DNA of 64,000 nt, taken from Brachypterus glaber. Its lineage: Eukaryota > Arthropoda > Insecta > Coleoptera > Kateretidae. The notes beneath the pieces are model-generated. The model made no database searches. It was not told the origin of the DNA and saw only the letters and a list, made by a program, of their open reading frames with translations. Positions 11,220-22,370 of this stretch are shown here, one piece after another. Position numbers and translations under genes: made by a program. Positions within the stretch are counted from its first letter, which is position 1; every line of letters begins with the position of its first letter. The stretch covers positions 1,178,001 through 1,242,000 of the forward strand of contig OY294046.1 of the NCBI GenBank assembly GCA_958510825.1, written 5' to 3'.

Positions 11220-12104
11220 AAAATTCATAGAAAAATTACACCAGTTAAAAACATTAATACAAACCCCGCTGAGTTTTGCAGATATATTTTTAAGCAAAAT
11301 CTGTTTTTAGCGAAAAACATGCATAAAAAAAAAATTAAAAATGAATGCTCAATCGAATAGCTATCTTCAATCAGGATAGTAAATTAAAAATCGAAATACG
11401 AATATTGGATATGCGTGTTACAACCACATTTCTGTGTTTGTATTTATTTTTAATTTGGGTTTTATTATACATAATTTCATTTAACTGCTGAACTTAGTTA
11501 TAATTCAAAAATAATATTTTGTTTTAAATTAATTGTGTTTTTGTAAGTAACGCGCTGAAAACCTCCTAGCTTTTCTGCGCGAGTTCGGGTAGGTTGGCTT
11601 CCGGACAGTAGCAATTTGACACTCGAGAACGATCGATGCGTGTCAATAAAAATATACTCAAATCAGCTGACGAATATACCACGCCGCGGGCATTCGTTAG
11701 AATTTACCATATTTACGGCTGCAAACTATAAAAATAAGTTCCATATACACATATGTATTTAAATAATTAGTAGTGTATACCTACACTGGTCAAACAAACT
11801 TTAATTCGCGTACATCAGTTTCCAATTATGTGGTGTCTCCTGAAAGAAATGGCGGTCATGACCTGTCGTGCTGAATGCTGTAGCTAAGGTAAGATTACCA
11901 TATATATTATTGGAACTGTCGTTTTGTCTTTAATATTCTTTTCAATCATTAATACCTATTCGCAGTCCACTTAATTAATATCATAAAGGCGATGTTACGG
12001 AGGCAATCCCATATCACCGAATGGGACCTTTCGACGTCACACAACAATGCGAATATACTGCATAGTTTATTTTATAAAATATAACTATATTCTATACACA
12101 AACA
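11220..12104. other. Unassigned DNA with a GC-richer stretch
   Basis: The stretch 11548-11710 is richer in C and G with several CpG. CATCAGTTTCC near 11812 is initiator-like, and AG/GTAAGA at 11889-11895 is a very good splice donor. It might hold a non-coding first exon on the plus strand; that is inference only. Confidence 0.25.
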
Positions 12105-12106
12105 TA

Positions 12107-13210
12107 CAGTGTGGTCCAAAAGTCACCCCCCCCCTTTTAACTTTTGAACGAGTTGAGATATCGATTTCAAATTTAGAAATCTTAAATAAGACAACTTAAA
12201 CTATCTTTTAGCATATATTTCATATTTTCAGCTCTTAAAATGTGGACAGGGGGGCATGGGGGGGACATTTTTTTAAATGAAAAGGGGGGTCGTGTGATAC
12301 ATCATTTTAAAGATTATAAAATTCTCTATTTAAACTAACATTTTTAATTTTTTTTTAAATGTTTTTTAAGGTTTTGATTTTTCAATTTTTTGTGCTAAAA
12401 CATTCGATTTTTTAAGTTTTTTTTATAAATTTTTATTTATGTCAACTAAAATTAGTTTAAAAGTATAATTAACATTTTTTTATGATGAAATTAGGCATTT
12501 TTAAAAAATTATTTAATTTTTTTAGAGGAATTTTGACATTAACCCCATTTTAAACCCAATTTTTTTTTTAATTTAAAAATATGGAGTTAAATGGAGAATT
12601 TTATAAGCTTTAAAATGATGTATTACACGACCCCTCTTTCCATTTAAAAAAATGTGCCTCCATGCCCCGTCGCCCACATTTTAAGAGCTGAAAGTATTAA
12701 ATATATGCTAAAAGATAGTTTAAGTTGTCTTATGGAGAATTCTCCCATTAGATTAGACAGGGACAAAAGTTCTACCCAAAAAGGATAGAAGACATACATA
12801 CACTCCCACTTCCACCCAACCAAACAAATTCTGTATTTGTTCTTTGTTGAACAAATACAATATTTACTTGGCCGGGCGAAAAGTGCATTATTAAAGAAAT
12901 TACTGGCGCCATCTAAATTTTAGTAGAATTATCTTATTCTACAGATTCACATTAGCTATGTTCGTACGTTCCGCTCACTGCTACACTTTCCGGCCAACCA
13001 AATAAATACTGTATTTGTTGTATGAAAAACAAATACAGTATTTATTTGGTTGGCTGGAAAGTGTAGCACAAATGAGATAGAGATAGGGTAGACGTCTTTT
13101 GTTTCATAATTCTAGTTGTACAGAGCTCCATTTAAAAGTTCCAAATTTGAAGTCGATATCTCAACTGGTTTAAAAGTTAAGAGGGGGGGGGTGACTTTTG
13201 GACCGCTCTG
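12107..13210. mobile_element. Family E copy 1, split by family F
   Basis: The TA-flanked ends are CAGTGTGGTCCAAAAGTC then a C9-10 tract, and a G8 tract then GACTTTTGGACCGCTCTG. Long arms (~250 bp) mirror each other, for example AAAATGTGGACAGG against CCCACATTTT. A TA target, CAGT start and long arms suggest a Tc1/mariner-type MITE. Family F interrupts it at 12732-13131. Confidence 0.8.
12732..13131. mobile_element. Family F copy 2, nested in family E
   Basis: This copy starts ATGGAGAATTCTCCC and ends AGAGCTCCAT. The strong hairpin on AATAAATACTGTATTTG is at about 12990-13065. The E copy is interrupted between GTTGTCTT and TTAAAAG. F is therefore younger than this E copy. Confidence 0.85.
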
Positions 13211-13212
13211 TA

Positions 13213-13647
13213 TACACAAACATATACTATTCAAACCTCTTGTAAAAATATTTACTGTGCGATTTTTAATTTACTAACTTGCTTGAAAAAACAGACCATA
13301 CTATTCCTGCCCGTAATACCACACTTGAGCAAACGCTTTGTAAACTAGTATAATTAAAATATTTAATTGATTAATTTTATTAAAAGACTAGATATTAATT
13401 CAATAAATTCTATGAGTAACAATTATTTATATCACAGATTGACCACCGCTTAATCGTTTACTTGTGAAGATAAAATGATACATAAATAAAATGTTTTTAT
13501 CTCTTTATTTTTATTCGGTTTTATTGGAACTATAAATTGAATTTGATAACTCGAATCAATCAATTCTATTTTTTACACTTTATTTTAAACAGTGTATTTC
13601 ATAAAAGACCACCCAAAATTTTGGGATGAAAACGAAAATTTATCGAG
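13213..13647. other. AT-rich spacer
   Basis: No feature was recognised between E copy 1 and A copy 2. Confidence 0.3.
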
Positions 13648-14067
13648 AATAGTTATTTATGGTACTAGTGGGTAAAGTAAGATATTGCCCGTGAGAAAAT
13701 TAACCTGCGAGGCGTCAGCCAAGCAGGTTAACTTTCGAGAGGGCAATATCGGTTTACCCATGAGTTCCATACAAGGTTTTATCCAATAAATAGCTTAGGA
13801 ATTCATATTTTTATTAAAAATTTTAATGACATTTACAAGAACATAATTTGACAAGTGACAGTTGAGTGGGTAAAATAAATAATTATCCACTCAATAAAGT
13901 AAAAGCCACGCGGGGGTTATTATTGAGTTTATCTATTTAAAATAAAGCTGGTAATTGTCTTATTATCTGTATGTATTGGAAAATTAACCTGCTTGGCTGA
14001 AGCCTCGCAGGTTAATTTTCTCATGGGCAATATCTTACTTTACCCACTAGTACCATAAATAACTATT
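13648..14067. mobile_element. Family A copy 2, with palindromes at both ends
   Basis: The normal unit runs 13648-13980 from AATAGTTATTTATGG through a full palindrome and body to GTATTGGA. It is then joined at 13981 to a second half-palindrome that ends CCATAAATAACTATT at 14067. The two ends thus form ~85-bp inverted repeats. No other copy in the window has this form. Confidence 0.8.
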
Positions 14068-15034
14068 ATTAGGCCTCGGCTAAATAGCATCTCTCGAGTT
14101 GGAAATGTTTCATTTTCTTATGAGGTTAAAAATCAACGAACTAATATCTCTTCTCTCACCATTTAGTTGTGCCGTTTCGGAGATAATTTTAAAGCCTTGG
14201 CATAAAATATATCTATATCGTTGGGTTGTGTTACTTTTAATAGGACAGTAAAAAAGACGATGGTTCTACAAAATATTAAAATTGAAATAAACCATTACCT
14301 TCAACTATTGGTTTATTATGCACTATAAACTAAGATATCTAAAGAAATAAAACTCAATAGTAAAATCTTAATAATCCCTAAAAAAACAATAATTTTTATA
14401 TATAAAGTTACGTCATAAAAATGGTAAAATCTAACAAAGAGGCTCTTTGTTTTTATTCGATGATATTCGATATAAAAGTCAAAACAATAAAAAAAAAGTC
14501 GATGTAAAAACGAGACATGAAAATTAACGATCTTGACAAATACTACATAATAAGGGTCCCTTATTAAGAGGGTTGTATTTCTCAATGTGGTTTTTAACAA
14601 GGAAAGTTATACAAAGTAAATATTTTTACAAAAAAAAAGTTAAAAATTCAACACTAATGATGCCAAAGTATGAGAAATGGCACGAAATAAGCGAAGGAAA
14701 TGAGAAAGATTATCGAATTTACTAAAAAACTTTTTTCTTTAGAAAAAAAATGGTGAATACATAACTTTTCAACTGTTTACTTTCGAGCGACCTCGGGCCC
14801 GCGGAATGGATGAAATTTTTTATGGCGAATAATTTTTTTTTTAGATTTTAATTTATTTATCCGTCTTAAGGTCCGAAAAAACAATTTTTTGATGTCCTAC
14901 CGCCTAGAGGGTTGCAGGGCACACTGTTAAAAGTAAACTGGATATTCAGTTACAAATGGATAGGAAATCGAAAGTTATTATTTTATACAATTGTACTTTA
15001 ATTTTTCTTAAAAATACGCAACATTTTATACGTC
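14068..15034. other. Unassigned AT-rich DNA
   Basis: No exon with good splice sites was seen. Open frames are Phe/Tyr/Ile-rich, as expected from base composition. Confidence 0.3.
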
Positions 15035-15091
15035 CAGAATGAATCCATTCTAGCTCTAGATACGGTATGAATATTCCGTATCAAGTGTTAG
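15035..15091. repeat. Dispersed repeat Z, copy 1
   Basis: A ~50-bp run containing CCATTCTAGCTCTAGATACG recurs at the end of the window. It has two small hairpins, on AGAATG/CATTCT and on GATACG/CGTATC. It probably marks a transposon end. Confidence 0.55.
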
Positions 15092-15540
15092 AATGAGCAC
15101 ATGTAGTGCCATCTCTTGTTTATTAAAGTAAAGAAAACTGTAGCAAAATTAGCAAAAATATATATATATATTTACCATGAAATATTGAATAATTTAATTC
15201 AATTTAAAATTTTGCGTTAAAATTACATAAAGTTTATTAGGTTTTCTTAATATTTGAGCAGTTTTTTATCAATTTAGTTCAAAAAATTAAAACTGCTCCA
15301 TCTATTATTAAATATTTAAACCTGATAACAGTCCCAACAATCTGACATAACCTTCAATTTTTGCATTATAATTTGTAAATATGTGCTAAAATTAAATAAA
15401 AATCTTTTTTAAGTACTGATTTGATAAAATTATTAAATAACATTAATTGGTTTATTTAAAAATATGTGTTTTGTTGCATTTAGAATGTCGAGTCACAAAA
15501 AACATTGTTTTTAACCTTGTCCGCAGTTTAAAGCCATACA
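15092..15540. other. AT-rich spacer
   Basis: It contains a short TA run near 15160. Nothing else is recognised. Confidence 0.3.
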
Positions 15541-15572
15541 GTGTTTAATATTTGCAGTCGAAGAAAAAGTAT

Positions 15573-15702
15573 AGTCTACAACACGTATGGAATAGTCATT
15601 CCGCGCTCGCGGGACCGTCATACTCGCCTGCCGGCTCGTATGTCAAACTTTTCGCTCGCGCGGAATATTGTCTATTCCATACTAATTATAGAATATACTA
15701 TT
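15573..15702. mobile_element. Palindrome of the AATAGT type (unclassified copy)
   Basis: Arms GTATGGAATAGTCATTCCGC (15574 onward) and GCGGAATATTGTCTATTCC (ending about 15682) flank a GC-rich centre with its own GCCGGC palindrome. The outer end reads ACTATT, so on the minus strand it starts AATAGTATATTC and then TTAGTATGG. This is the signature seen in families D, M and A. The body was not resolved. Confidence 0.6.
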
Positions 15703-15868
15703 TATAGTGTTTTTACAGTGCAGACCGGTTGACAGATCAAAACCTTACTTTAAGGGCATATCCACAGGCCCTTATGCGAACGTTATAAGCCAGCGTACAA
15801 GTTATATGACGGCACATCAAGCCAATCACGGCATCGTCACATAAGATATAATTTTTTGAAGGCGAGTT

Positions 15869-16200
15869 AATAGTTATTTATGGTACTAGTGGGTAAAGTA
15901 AGATATTGCCCATGAGAAAATTAACCTGCGAGGCGTCAGCCAAGCAGGTTCATTTTCGAGAGGGCAATATCGGTTTACCCATGAGTGCCATACAAGGTTT
16001 TATCCAATAAATAGCTTAGCAATTCATATTTTTATTAAAAATTTTAATGACATTTACAAGAAAATAATTTGACAAGTGACAGTTGAGTGGGTAAAATAAA
16101 TAATTATACACTCAATAAAGTAAAAGCCACGCGGGGGTTATTATTGAGTTTATCTGTTTAAAATAAAGCTGGTAATTGTCTTATTATCTGTATGTATTGG
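15869..16200 (-). mobile_element. Family A copy 3
   Basis: The copy is complete, from AATAGTTATTTATGGTACTA to GTATGTATTGG. The last few bases differ from the usual GGATAAA. The palindrome arm centre is GCGAGGCGTCAGCCAAGC. Confidence 0.85.
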
Positions 16201-16684
16201 GTTACTTTTTCACAATCACCGAAAATAAATGCAAACTGACTATAAAAATAACAAAATTTCAAAACTTATCGGCACATTTTCAAAATAAAGTAAGTGCGGT
16301 GGAAACGTACTATTTTCAGTTTATTAAAATTTGTATTTTATAAATCTAAAATTAAATTTAAAATCATATCTTTTAAAATTAATCAAATTGCGCTAAGTAT
16401 TACTTTTTGCAGAACTACAGGCCCGCTGTTCCTGGATATTAAATTAAATTTCACTTAAAACGGTGTCTCTCTTAAAACGTTAAGCTTTCATGCATCCCAC
16501 GTTCAAGTTTTATCTAAAAAAGCTTTTAAACGTAGCACACTCTTTATTTTTATCGTTATTTACGAGATGTTTAATTTAATTTTAACACTTTAACGCTGTG
16601 AAATAAGCCACGGTTTCGGAAAATTATTACAGGCACATCGTATTAAATCGTATGTTTTTTAATGTGTAATAGTCAGGGCTTAAA
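16201..16684. other. AT-rich spacer
   Basis: No recognised feature. AGGGCTTAAAAATAG just before element M also precedes the partial C copy at 25442. Confidence 0.3.
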
Positions 16685-16795
16685 AATAGTATATTAAATA
16701 ACTAGTGTGGAAGGTTTACGAACGAGCCGTGAGGCGAGTGAGGAAACCCCACGAGTGTAAGAAATACACTTTCCAACGAGTTATGTACACTATTT
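16685..16795. mobile_element. Element M: palindrome of the AATAGT type
   Basis: It starts AATAGTATATTAAATAACTA and continues GTGTGGAAGG. The other arm is CTTTCCAACGAGTTATGTAC followed by ACTATT. The centre is GCCGTGAGGCGAGTGAGG. TTTTTCCTACGATCCCG follows directly and resembles the inner body ends of family O. A matching distal end was not found. Confidence 0.6.
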
Positions 16796-17848
16796 TTCCT
16801 ACGATCCCGAAAAAATATAAAGTTTAAACTTTAAGAATTCTTAATTTAATATTTTCTAATTTTTATTACTTATTCCGCGAATTTTTGAGAAAAGCCAAAC
16901 ACAAAATAGCATACAAATTTATATATGTATGTCAACAGGAAATATGTTTTTTTATTTACCTTTAGTTTTCTTGGTTTTATATTTAATCCAACATATTATG
17001 GAAGCTCAACACTGTTTAATGGGTTGCCTAACCGCAAGCATCTTTTAAATCAAGGAAAATTTGACAGTTTACTAATTAAATTTGATTTCTGTGGATATGC
17101 TACCACATAAGACTGTAAAATTCTACAATGTTTTACATTTCATGAGGAAATATTGGTGTTTTTTATAAAATTTAAGGTAACTAAATCACAAATTAAGTAA
17201 TTTTTATAAAATCTAGACATTAATAAAACATATTAAGTTATATTGACCTGGGTCAAATAAGTAAAAAGTCCAAACTATAGTTTTTATTTTTGACATGAAA
17301 AACAGAAATATTTGGATTGAAAGACATAAAAGACATCAAAAAAGTCTGTAATGAAAGGTGGAAAATGGCATATAACACGAGGTGAGTAAAATTCGTAGAA
17401 TTTACAACGTAAATATCTAAACAAAATTAGGCAAACCTACATACATAAATATCAAACTAGGGTGATATGGAAATATCAAACAAAAGAGTGTACTAAATGT
17501 CATTTTCATACCGAATTGTTTTCTCTCCGAATCGGTTCAGAATATACTTCAGGTAATATCAAAAAGCTAAATTTCAATGGCGCAGGGTGATTCTGCATTA
17601 AAAACCAAGAAAAAAAATCTATACATGTTTTGATACAGAATCACACCTTAAAAGGAATGCTACTATTTAAGAATAACCCTGTATTGAGGTTGTTAAAGTA
17701 TTGCTAAATCCATCTTTTCCAGAAAGACTCTTGTAACTCGTAAGTTTAATAAGAAATTTTTCTATTTTGCGACTCTTATAAGCTCATAATCACACGCATT
17801 TTGTGTGTTCTTATAGGCCCATAAGAGGTCTCTACTTTTTGTTCTTTT
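16796..17848. other. Unassigned DNA downstream of M
   Basis: It may contain the body of M, but no end was found. No exon is seen. Confidence 0.3.
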
Positions 17849-18281
17849 GGGTTGGCAACATACCTGACCTATCGCTTGACGTTTTCCGTGCAATTGTGAA
17901 CGTCGGTTTAAAGTTTAATTTTCTACAAAATGTTGTGTTTAGGTTATTTTTACCATGTTAAAATTGTGGCTTGGTTAATTGCAGTAAAAAAGAGAAGAGA
18001 TGACTATAAAATATATCAAAATATTATTTGTTCTTAGAATTTTAAACATAGTGTAAACTGTAATGCCAACCCAAAACAAAAATCTCTAAATCAGTCATCA
18101 ATTTAAATGTAAGTTTTTTAAATTTTAGAGCAAAATAGAAAAAATTGTATAAAGCACTCGTTTCATAACACGTTTTTAGAGCACTAGTACTTTAGAAAAC
18201 TCGCCACAAGCGGCTCGTTTTTTAAACATGTACTCGTGCGCTAAAAACTTATGTTATGAAACTAGTACTTTAATATACTAT
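17849..18281 (-). mobile_element. Family D copy 2 (inverted)
   Basis: This is the reverse orientation of 9024-9475 with modest divergence. It starts near GGGTTGGCAACATACC and ends TTTAATATACTAT. The palindrome centre here is CTCGCCACAAGCGGCTCG. Confidence 0.75.
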
Positions 18282-18808
18282 AATGCATTTTGCACTTTAA
18301 TATTCCATATTACGAACAAAACAAAACAAAAATACATAAAGGGAAGTTTCCCTTAGATCTCCTTTCCCAAGAATTTCTATTTTAATGTTTTTGATATTCA
18401 CCCTGAGATTATTCCACAATAATCTAGAAATTATTATGCGTACTAAACAAGTTTTAAATTGAATTCTGTATACGCAGTTGAATATTTAATCGTTTTTTTG
18501 CAATTCCAGCTAAAAGCTTTAGGGGTGAACATATAATTGTCATATTCTGAATTCATTTCACTTTTAATTTCCTAGTCTCGTTAAAAAGGATGATAATTTC
18601 ATTATTATCCTGAAGTTTTACGCATTTTATTTAAATAAATAATACAGAAAAGGGCTCTTAAAATCCTTCGTCAGTTTTTTTTTACTTGGCTAAAAGTACT
18701 CGCTTTTAATAGTATTTTCGTAAAAAAAATTGCGGAATATTCATTAATAAACATTTGATTCTTAAAATATATCGCCTTCTAAATTCTGAAATATCGTATC
18801 TGAAAAAT
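18282..18808. other. AT-rich spacer
   Basis: No feature was recognised. Confidence 0.3.
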
Positions 18809-18961
18809 GCCTCCCATTAAAAAAAACACCAAACCAGCAAACTACCAAACCAAACCATTATTAACGTAAACCAACGCCTCCCATAAAAAAAACAACACCA
18901 AACCAGCAAACTACCAAACCAAACCATTGTTAACGTAAACCAACGCCCCCATTAAAAAAAT
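18809..18961 (+). repeat. Tandem repeat, ~68-bp unit, ~2.2 copies
   Basis: A unit beginning GCCTCCCAT and containing AAACCAGCAAACTACCAAAC is repeated twice, with a third start (GCCCCCATTAAAA). The copies differ at only a few positions. Confidence 0.85.
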
Positions 18962-19539
18962 CAAACAGAAATTCGTGAGTATTTTAACAATCTTTTGCTA
19001 TATATTCTAACAAAAAAACTGGATTTTCCGCACCTAATTATATTCAAGACAGTAAGTTTTAGTAATAAAACCAGAAATCAGTGCAAAAATATAGTTCATT
19101 TTTGTGAACCTGATGCGCACCGTAACCCCACTCAAATTAAACTATTTCATAAAACTACAATTGAATAAACGGAAGCCACGTTTGACATCCGTCAAAACAA
19201 AAATAAGCAAACCAGTGCGCATGTGCTAGATTCTTCTCATTACTGCCGTGAGCGAATCGTGTAATTAGCAGTAATCATGTGACATAATTTTTCTGTGTGT
19301 GTAATTTTCATAAAATGCGGAACTGTTAGAACTGATGGAAAAAAAATATGTCACAAAGGCGTACAGTATACTAATATACGCATATGGTAGTCGAAATATA
19401 TCAGGTTTCAGTTTTTGACGCCTTCGCAATGCATATTTTATACGAAAATACATCCCAAACAATATAGCCACACAGTTTTGTATTTTAATATTAGTTCTTG
19501 AAAACAATTTTAGTCAACTCAATTAAAAAAAAATATATA
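18962..19539. other. AT-rich spacer
   Basis: No supported feature. A minus-strand frame near 19265-19507 has no motif or splice context. Confidence 0.3.
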
Positions 19540-19758
19540 CAGGGTGTTTCGGGAGTAAAGGGAACTATGTAAAGGATGTGTTCTAGAGGTCAAAATAAGA
19601 AAAAGTCTATAAACATATGTCCAAAAACGACTCATAAAGGAGCTAGGTCAGGTCAATTTGTACTTTTTCAACAAAAGTATCTTTTTTATGTGTTTTTACT
19701 TGAGGAACACTATTATAATAGCGAAAATAACTACTCTGAAGTTGGCCGTGATAAATAA
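19540..19758. mobile_element. Left end of a TA-flanked MITE, cut by family A
   Basis: CAGGGTGTTTCGGGAGTAAA follows TA, the usual start of mariner-type MITEs. The right end is missing because a family A copy begins just after it. Confidence 0.4.
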
Positions 19759-19947
19759 CATCACATCACATGATAAATAGATAAACTCAATAATAACCCC
19801 CGCGTGGCTTTTACTTTATTGAGTGGATAATTATTTATTTTACCCACTCAACTGTCACTTGTCAAATTATTTTCTTGTAAATGTCATTAAAATTATAAAG
19901 AACTTTCACTTTCGGGTTTAGACCGTGTTAATGGATTTTCACTTTCC

Positions 19948-19982
19948 AACGTTTCGTCTCTTACTACTAGAGACATCTTCAG
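19948..19982 (-). ncRNA. Hammerhead-ribozyme-like motif, copy 1
   Basis: On the minus strand CTGAAGA, stem GTCTCT/AGAGAC and GAAA follow the hammerhead core order. The cleavage-site triplet here is GTT instead of GTC. Confidence 0.4.
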
Positions 19983-20135
19983 GGATTAATCTGAAACTAA
20001 GTTTCGTTTGGACTTTTTACCACTTACCTGCAATATGGAAGTCTTTGATAGGAAAAAGCTCGTCACGGGTGAATAACCACAACTCGTCATAAATAGTGAC
20101 ACAAGTTGATTCGAAACTTAGTTTCAGATTAATCC

Positions 20136-20170
20136 CTGAAGATGTCTCTAGTAGTAAGAGACGAAACGTC
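20136..20170 (+). ncRNA. Hammerhead-ribozyme-like motif, copy 2
   Basis: CTGAAGA (core CUGANGA), a 6-bp stem II GTCTCT/AGAGAC, then GAAA, a minimal stem III and GTC appear in type I order. A weak stem I is TCC/GGA. Penelope-like terminal repeats are known to carry minimal hammerheads. Activity is not shown. Confidence 0.5.
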
Positions 20171-20429
20171 GGAAAGTGAAAATCCATTAACACGGTCTAA
20201 ACCCGAAAGTGAAAGTTCTTTATATCTTAATGGCCGTGAAAGCTTAAAGTCATTAAAATTTTTAATAAAAATATGAATTCCTAAGCTATTTATTGGATAA
20301 AACCTTGTATGGCACTCATGGGTAAACCGATATTGCCCTCTCGAAAATTAACCTGCTTGGCTGACGCCTCGCAATAATTTTCTCATGGGTAATATCTTAC
20401 TTTACCTACTAGTACCATAAATAACTATT

Positions 20430-21650
20430 ATGTCCTATTCGGCATGGTTTGATTCATATTGGATTTTATTCTATCTATAATAGAATTTCTCTTTCTTCCT
20501 TTTTGTTGTTATTCTGTTACACAATTTATTCAAAAAAGGTTATATTTAGCAACTAATCAATACGAACTAATGTAAAAAAGAGGTGCCGGAACTAAAAGAA
20601 AAAAACTTATAACAATTCAATTCAATAAACTTACAAAATATCTTTACGTAAACGTTACATGCAATGTAGACTTCAAGTAAGCAATTTGTCTATCGTGGGA
20701 GTTGGCGCGATTAATAAAAATTACTATTTCGTTGAAGAATATACGAGGGTATTTTAAAAATTACGTCAAGGATGTCTAACAACTCTTGAACCCGTTGTTC
20801 CATCGCACTGAGTTTTGTTTTATTTTATTTTGTAGTTGTTCCTTAAGATTATGATGTGTATATGTATAAGTAATTCTTTTCAATTATTTCAACTTTATGG
20901 TCACAAAAGATCCAGAAGGTGGCATTTTTTTGTACTATTTTTAAAACGCATTGCTGTTTTTTTGAGCGCTTGAATTAAAATTAATTTACCATTACAGTCT
21001 TAAGTTGAACTTACGTTAACTTCTAGTTTTTAATTCATATATACATCTTTCTTAGTTTAGAAAATACAAGCTTTTAAGCAAAAGAAGACGTTTTATACTG
21101 TAAATCAAAAAAATTTAAATTTTGTCACGTTGATCTATTTTATGCGCTAAAAAGGAACCATAACTAAGCATAAGCTATGATAATGCCAGCCTTGTTTTTG
21201 ATATCAATTTTCTACATTTTCTATTTTATTTTCTTCTATACTGTATAACAAATATGCAAATTTCACGTATACTTCAATTAACAAAACAATGGCGTCTTAT
21301 AAAATACAAACATGTCAGGCATTTATGCTTGACTATAAATTTTCATTTAGATTTTCTATCATAAACGTCTCCTTTATAATTTAGAAACTGTATTTGATCG
21401 CATATTAGATCCACGTTAGATTATTAAATTCCATTCTTTACACAGTAAAAAATAATCGTTTGAAATTTACCGTTAACGTGAATTAGAACGACTTTTTAGG
21501 TGAATTCACCCGGGTTCATTTTAAGGCCTAAGAATTCGAGGTAGAGCGTTTTTTAAGGAAGGGTGCTAACAGTGTCAAATACTTCATAACTTGTGAATTA
21601 TTTAATATAGAAAAAGTTTGCGAACCATTAGCTATATAATAAGGTGCCCT
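20430..21650. other. Unassigned AT-rich DNA
   Basis: AATTCAATTCAATAAAC at about 20613 may be the reversed 3' tail of a LINE copy. No exon was recognised. Confidence 0.3.
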
Positions 21651-21925
21651 CATTCAAAATTTGAAGTGATTATCTTTATTTGTTAAAAAGTTAAGGCAAA
21701 TAAACGTGGACACCCAGTACCGTCAACTGGGGTAACTTCGGACGGTGTGGGTGACTTTTGCACACAACGCCATAAGCACACGTGCTTTGGTTCAGAGGGT
21801 TTTGCGAAAAAGTGTCCGAAGTTACCCCATATGACGGTACCGGGAACCACTACTTTTGCGTGTCCACGTTTACTTGCTATAACTTTTTAATTAATATAGA
21901 TAATTACTTCAAATTTGGAATGAAT
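21651..21925. mobile_element. Foldback element U with family T nested in its loop
   Basis: Arms of ~65 bp mirror each other: CAAAATTTGAAGTGATTATC near 21655 against GATAATTACTTCAAATTTGG near 21899, and AAACGTGGACAC against GTGTCCACGTTT. The centre is occupied by T copy 2. Confidence 0.6.
21718..21839. mobile_element. Family T copy 2 (internally deleted)
   Basis: TACCGTCAACTGGGGTAACT is mirrored by TTACCCCATATGACGGTA. Compared with 30141-30379, about half of the interior is gone. Confidence 0.7.
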
Positions 21926-22182
21926 GTACTGTAATAATGCGTATATACGCAAATACGTATATACGTATATCTTGAAAGTTGACTTGTAGATTAAATTGCA
22001 TGAACAAATATTATTTATTGTTAAAATGATCGTTTTAAATTTTCAAATGTCATGAATAGAAATTATCTTGTGAATTTATTAGATTTTGAATCTTTGTCGG
22101 GCTAATTGTCAAATAAATTTAATATTGACTTAATTTATTGTTTTAAAAATCCTATATATCTATTAATTATACATACATGTTT

Positions 22183-22370
22183 GTTTAACCTGGTACTATT
22201 CTACTTAATTAAGCATGTGTGGGCTAGTAGTAGAGGGAACTACCGACTTATACTGACTTTCGAACCAGTTTATAGGGAGTGTCCGTTTCACTTATCGTCA
22301 AATTTGAATTATTAATTAACTGAAAAAGGCAAATCGGCGCCAGTGAGAATCGAACTCACGCTAGTAGGCG
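22183..22370 (-). mobile_element. tRNA-derived SINE, copy H1 (head truncated)
   Basis: It has the same body as H2 and H3. On the minus strand CGTGAGTTCGATTCTCACTG keeps the B box, but the A-box half is missing. Confidence 0.65.

Larger units (their letters stand above)
19895..20248 (+). mobile_element. 5'-truncated Penelope-like element with inverted terminal segment
   Basis: The left ~105 bp (AAAGAACTTTCACTTTCGGG to AACTAAGTTTCG) is the inverted copy of the right end. Between them a plus-strand frame reads YHLPAIWKSLIGK to VNNHNSS and stops near 20086. This is the C-terminal tail also encoded at 36034 onward. The 12-bp target duplication and severe truncation fit Penelope-like retroposition. 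Confidence 0.75.
19773..20429 (+). mobile_element. Family A copy 4, split by a Penelope-like insertion
   Basis: A 5'-shortened copy runs from GATAAATAGATAAACTC to CCATAAATAACTATT. It is interrupted at GTCATTAAAATT, which is duplicated on both sides of the insertion (19883-19894 and 20249-20260). One palindrome arm has a small deletion near 20371. Confidence 0.85.

Noticed and set aside
13648..14067. Prophage or IS-like element because of inverted ends
   Set aside because: It is non-coding, a multi-copy family A member with eukaryotic context.
22321..22370. tRNA gene on the minus strand
   Set aside because: It shows a B box but is the truncated head of a SINE. The two other copies also lack a complete cloverleaf.
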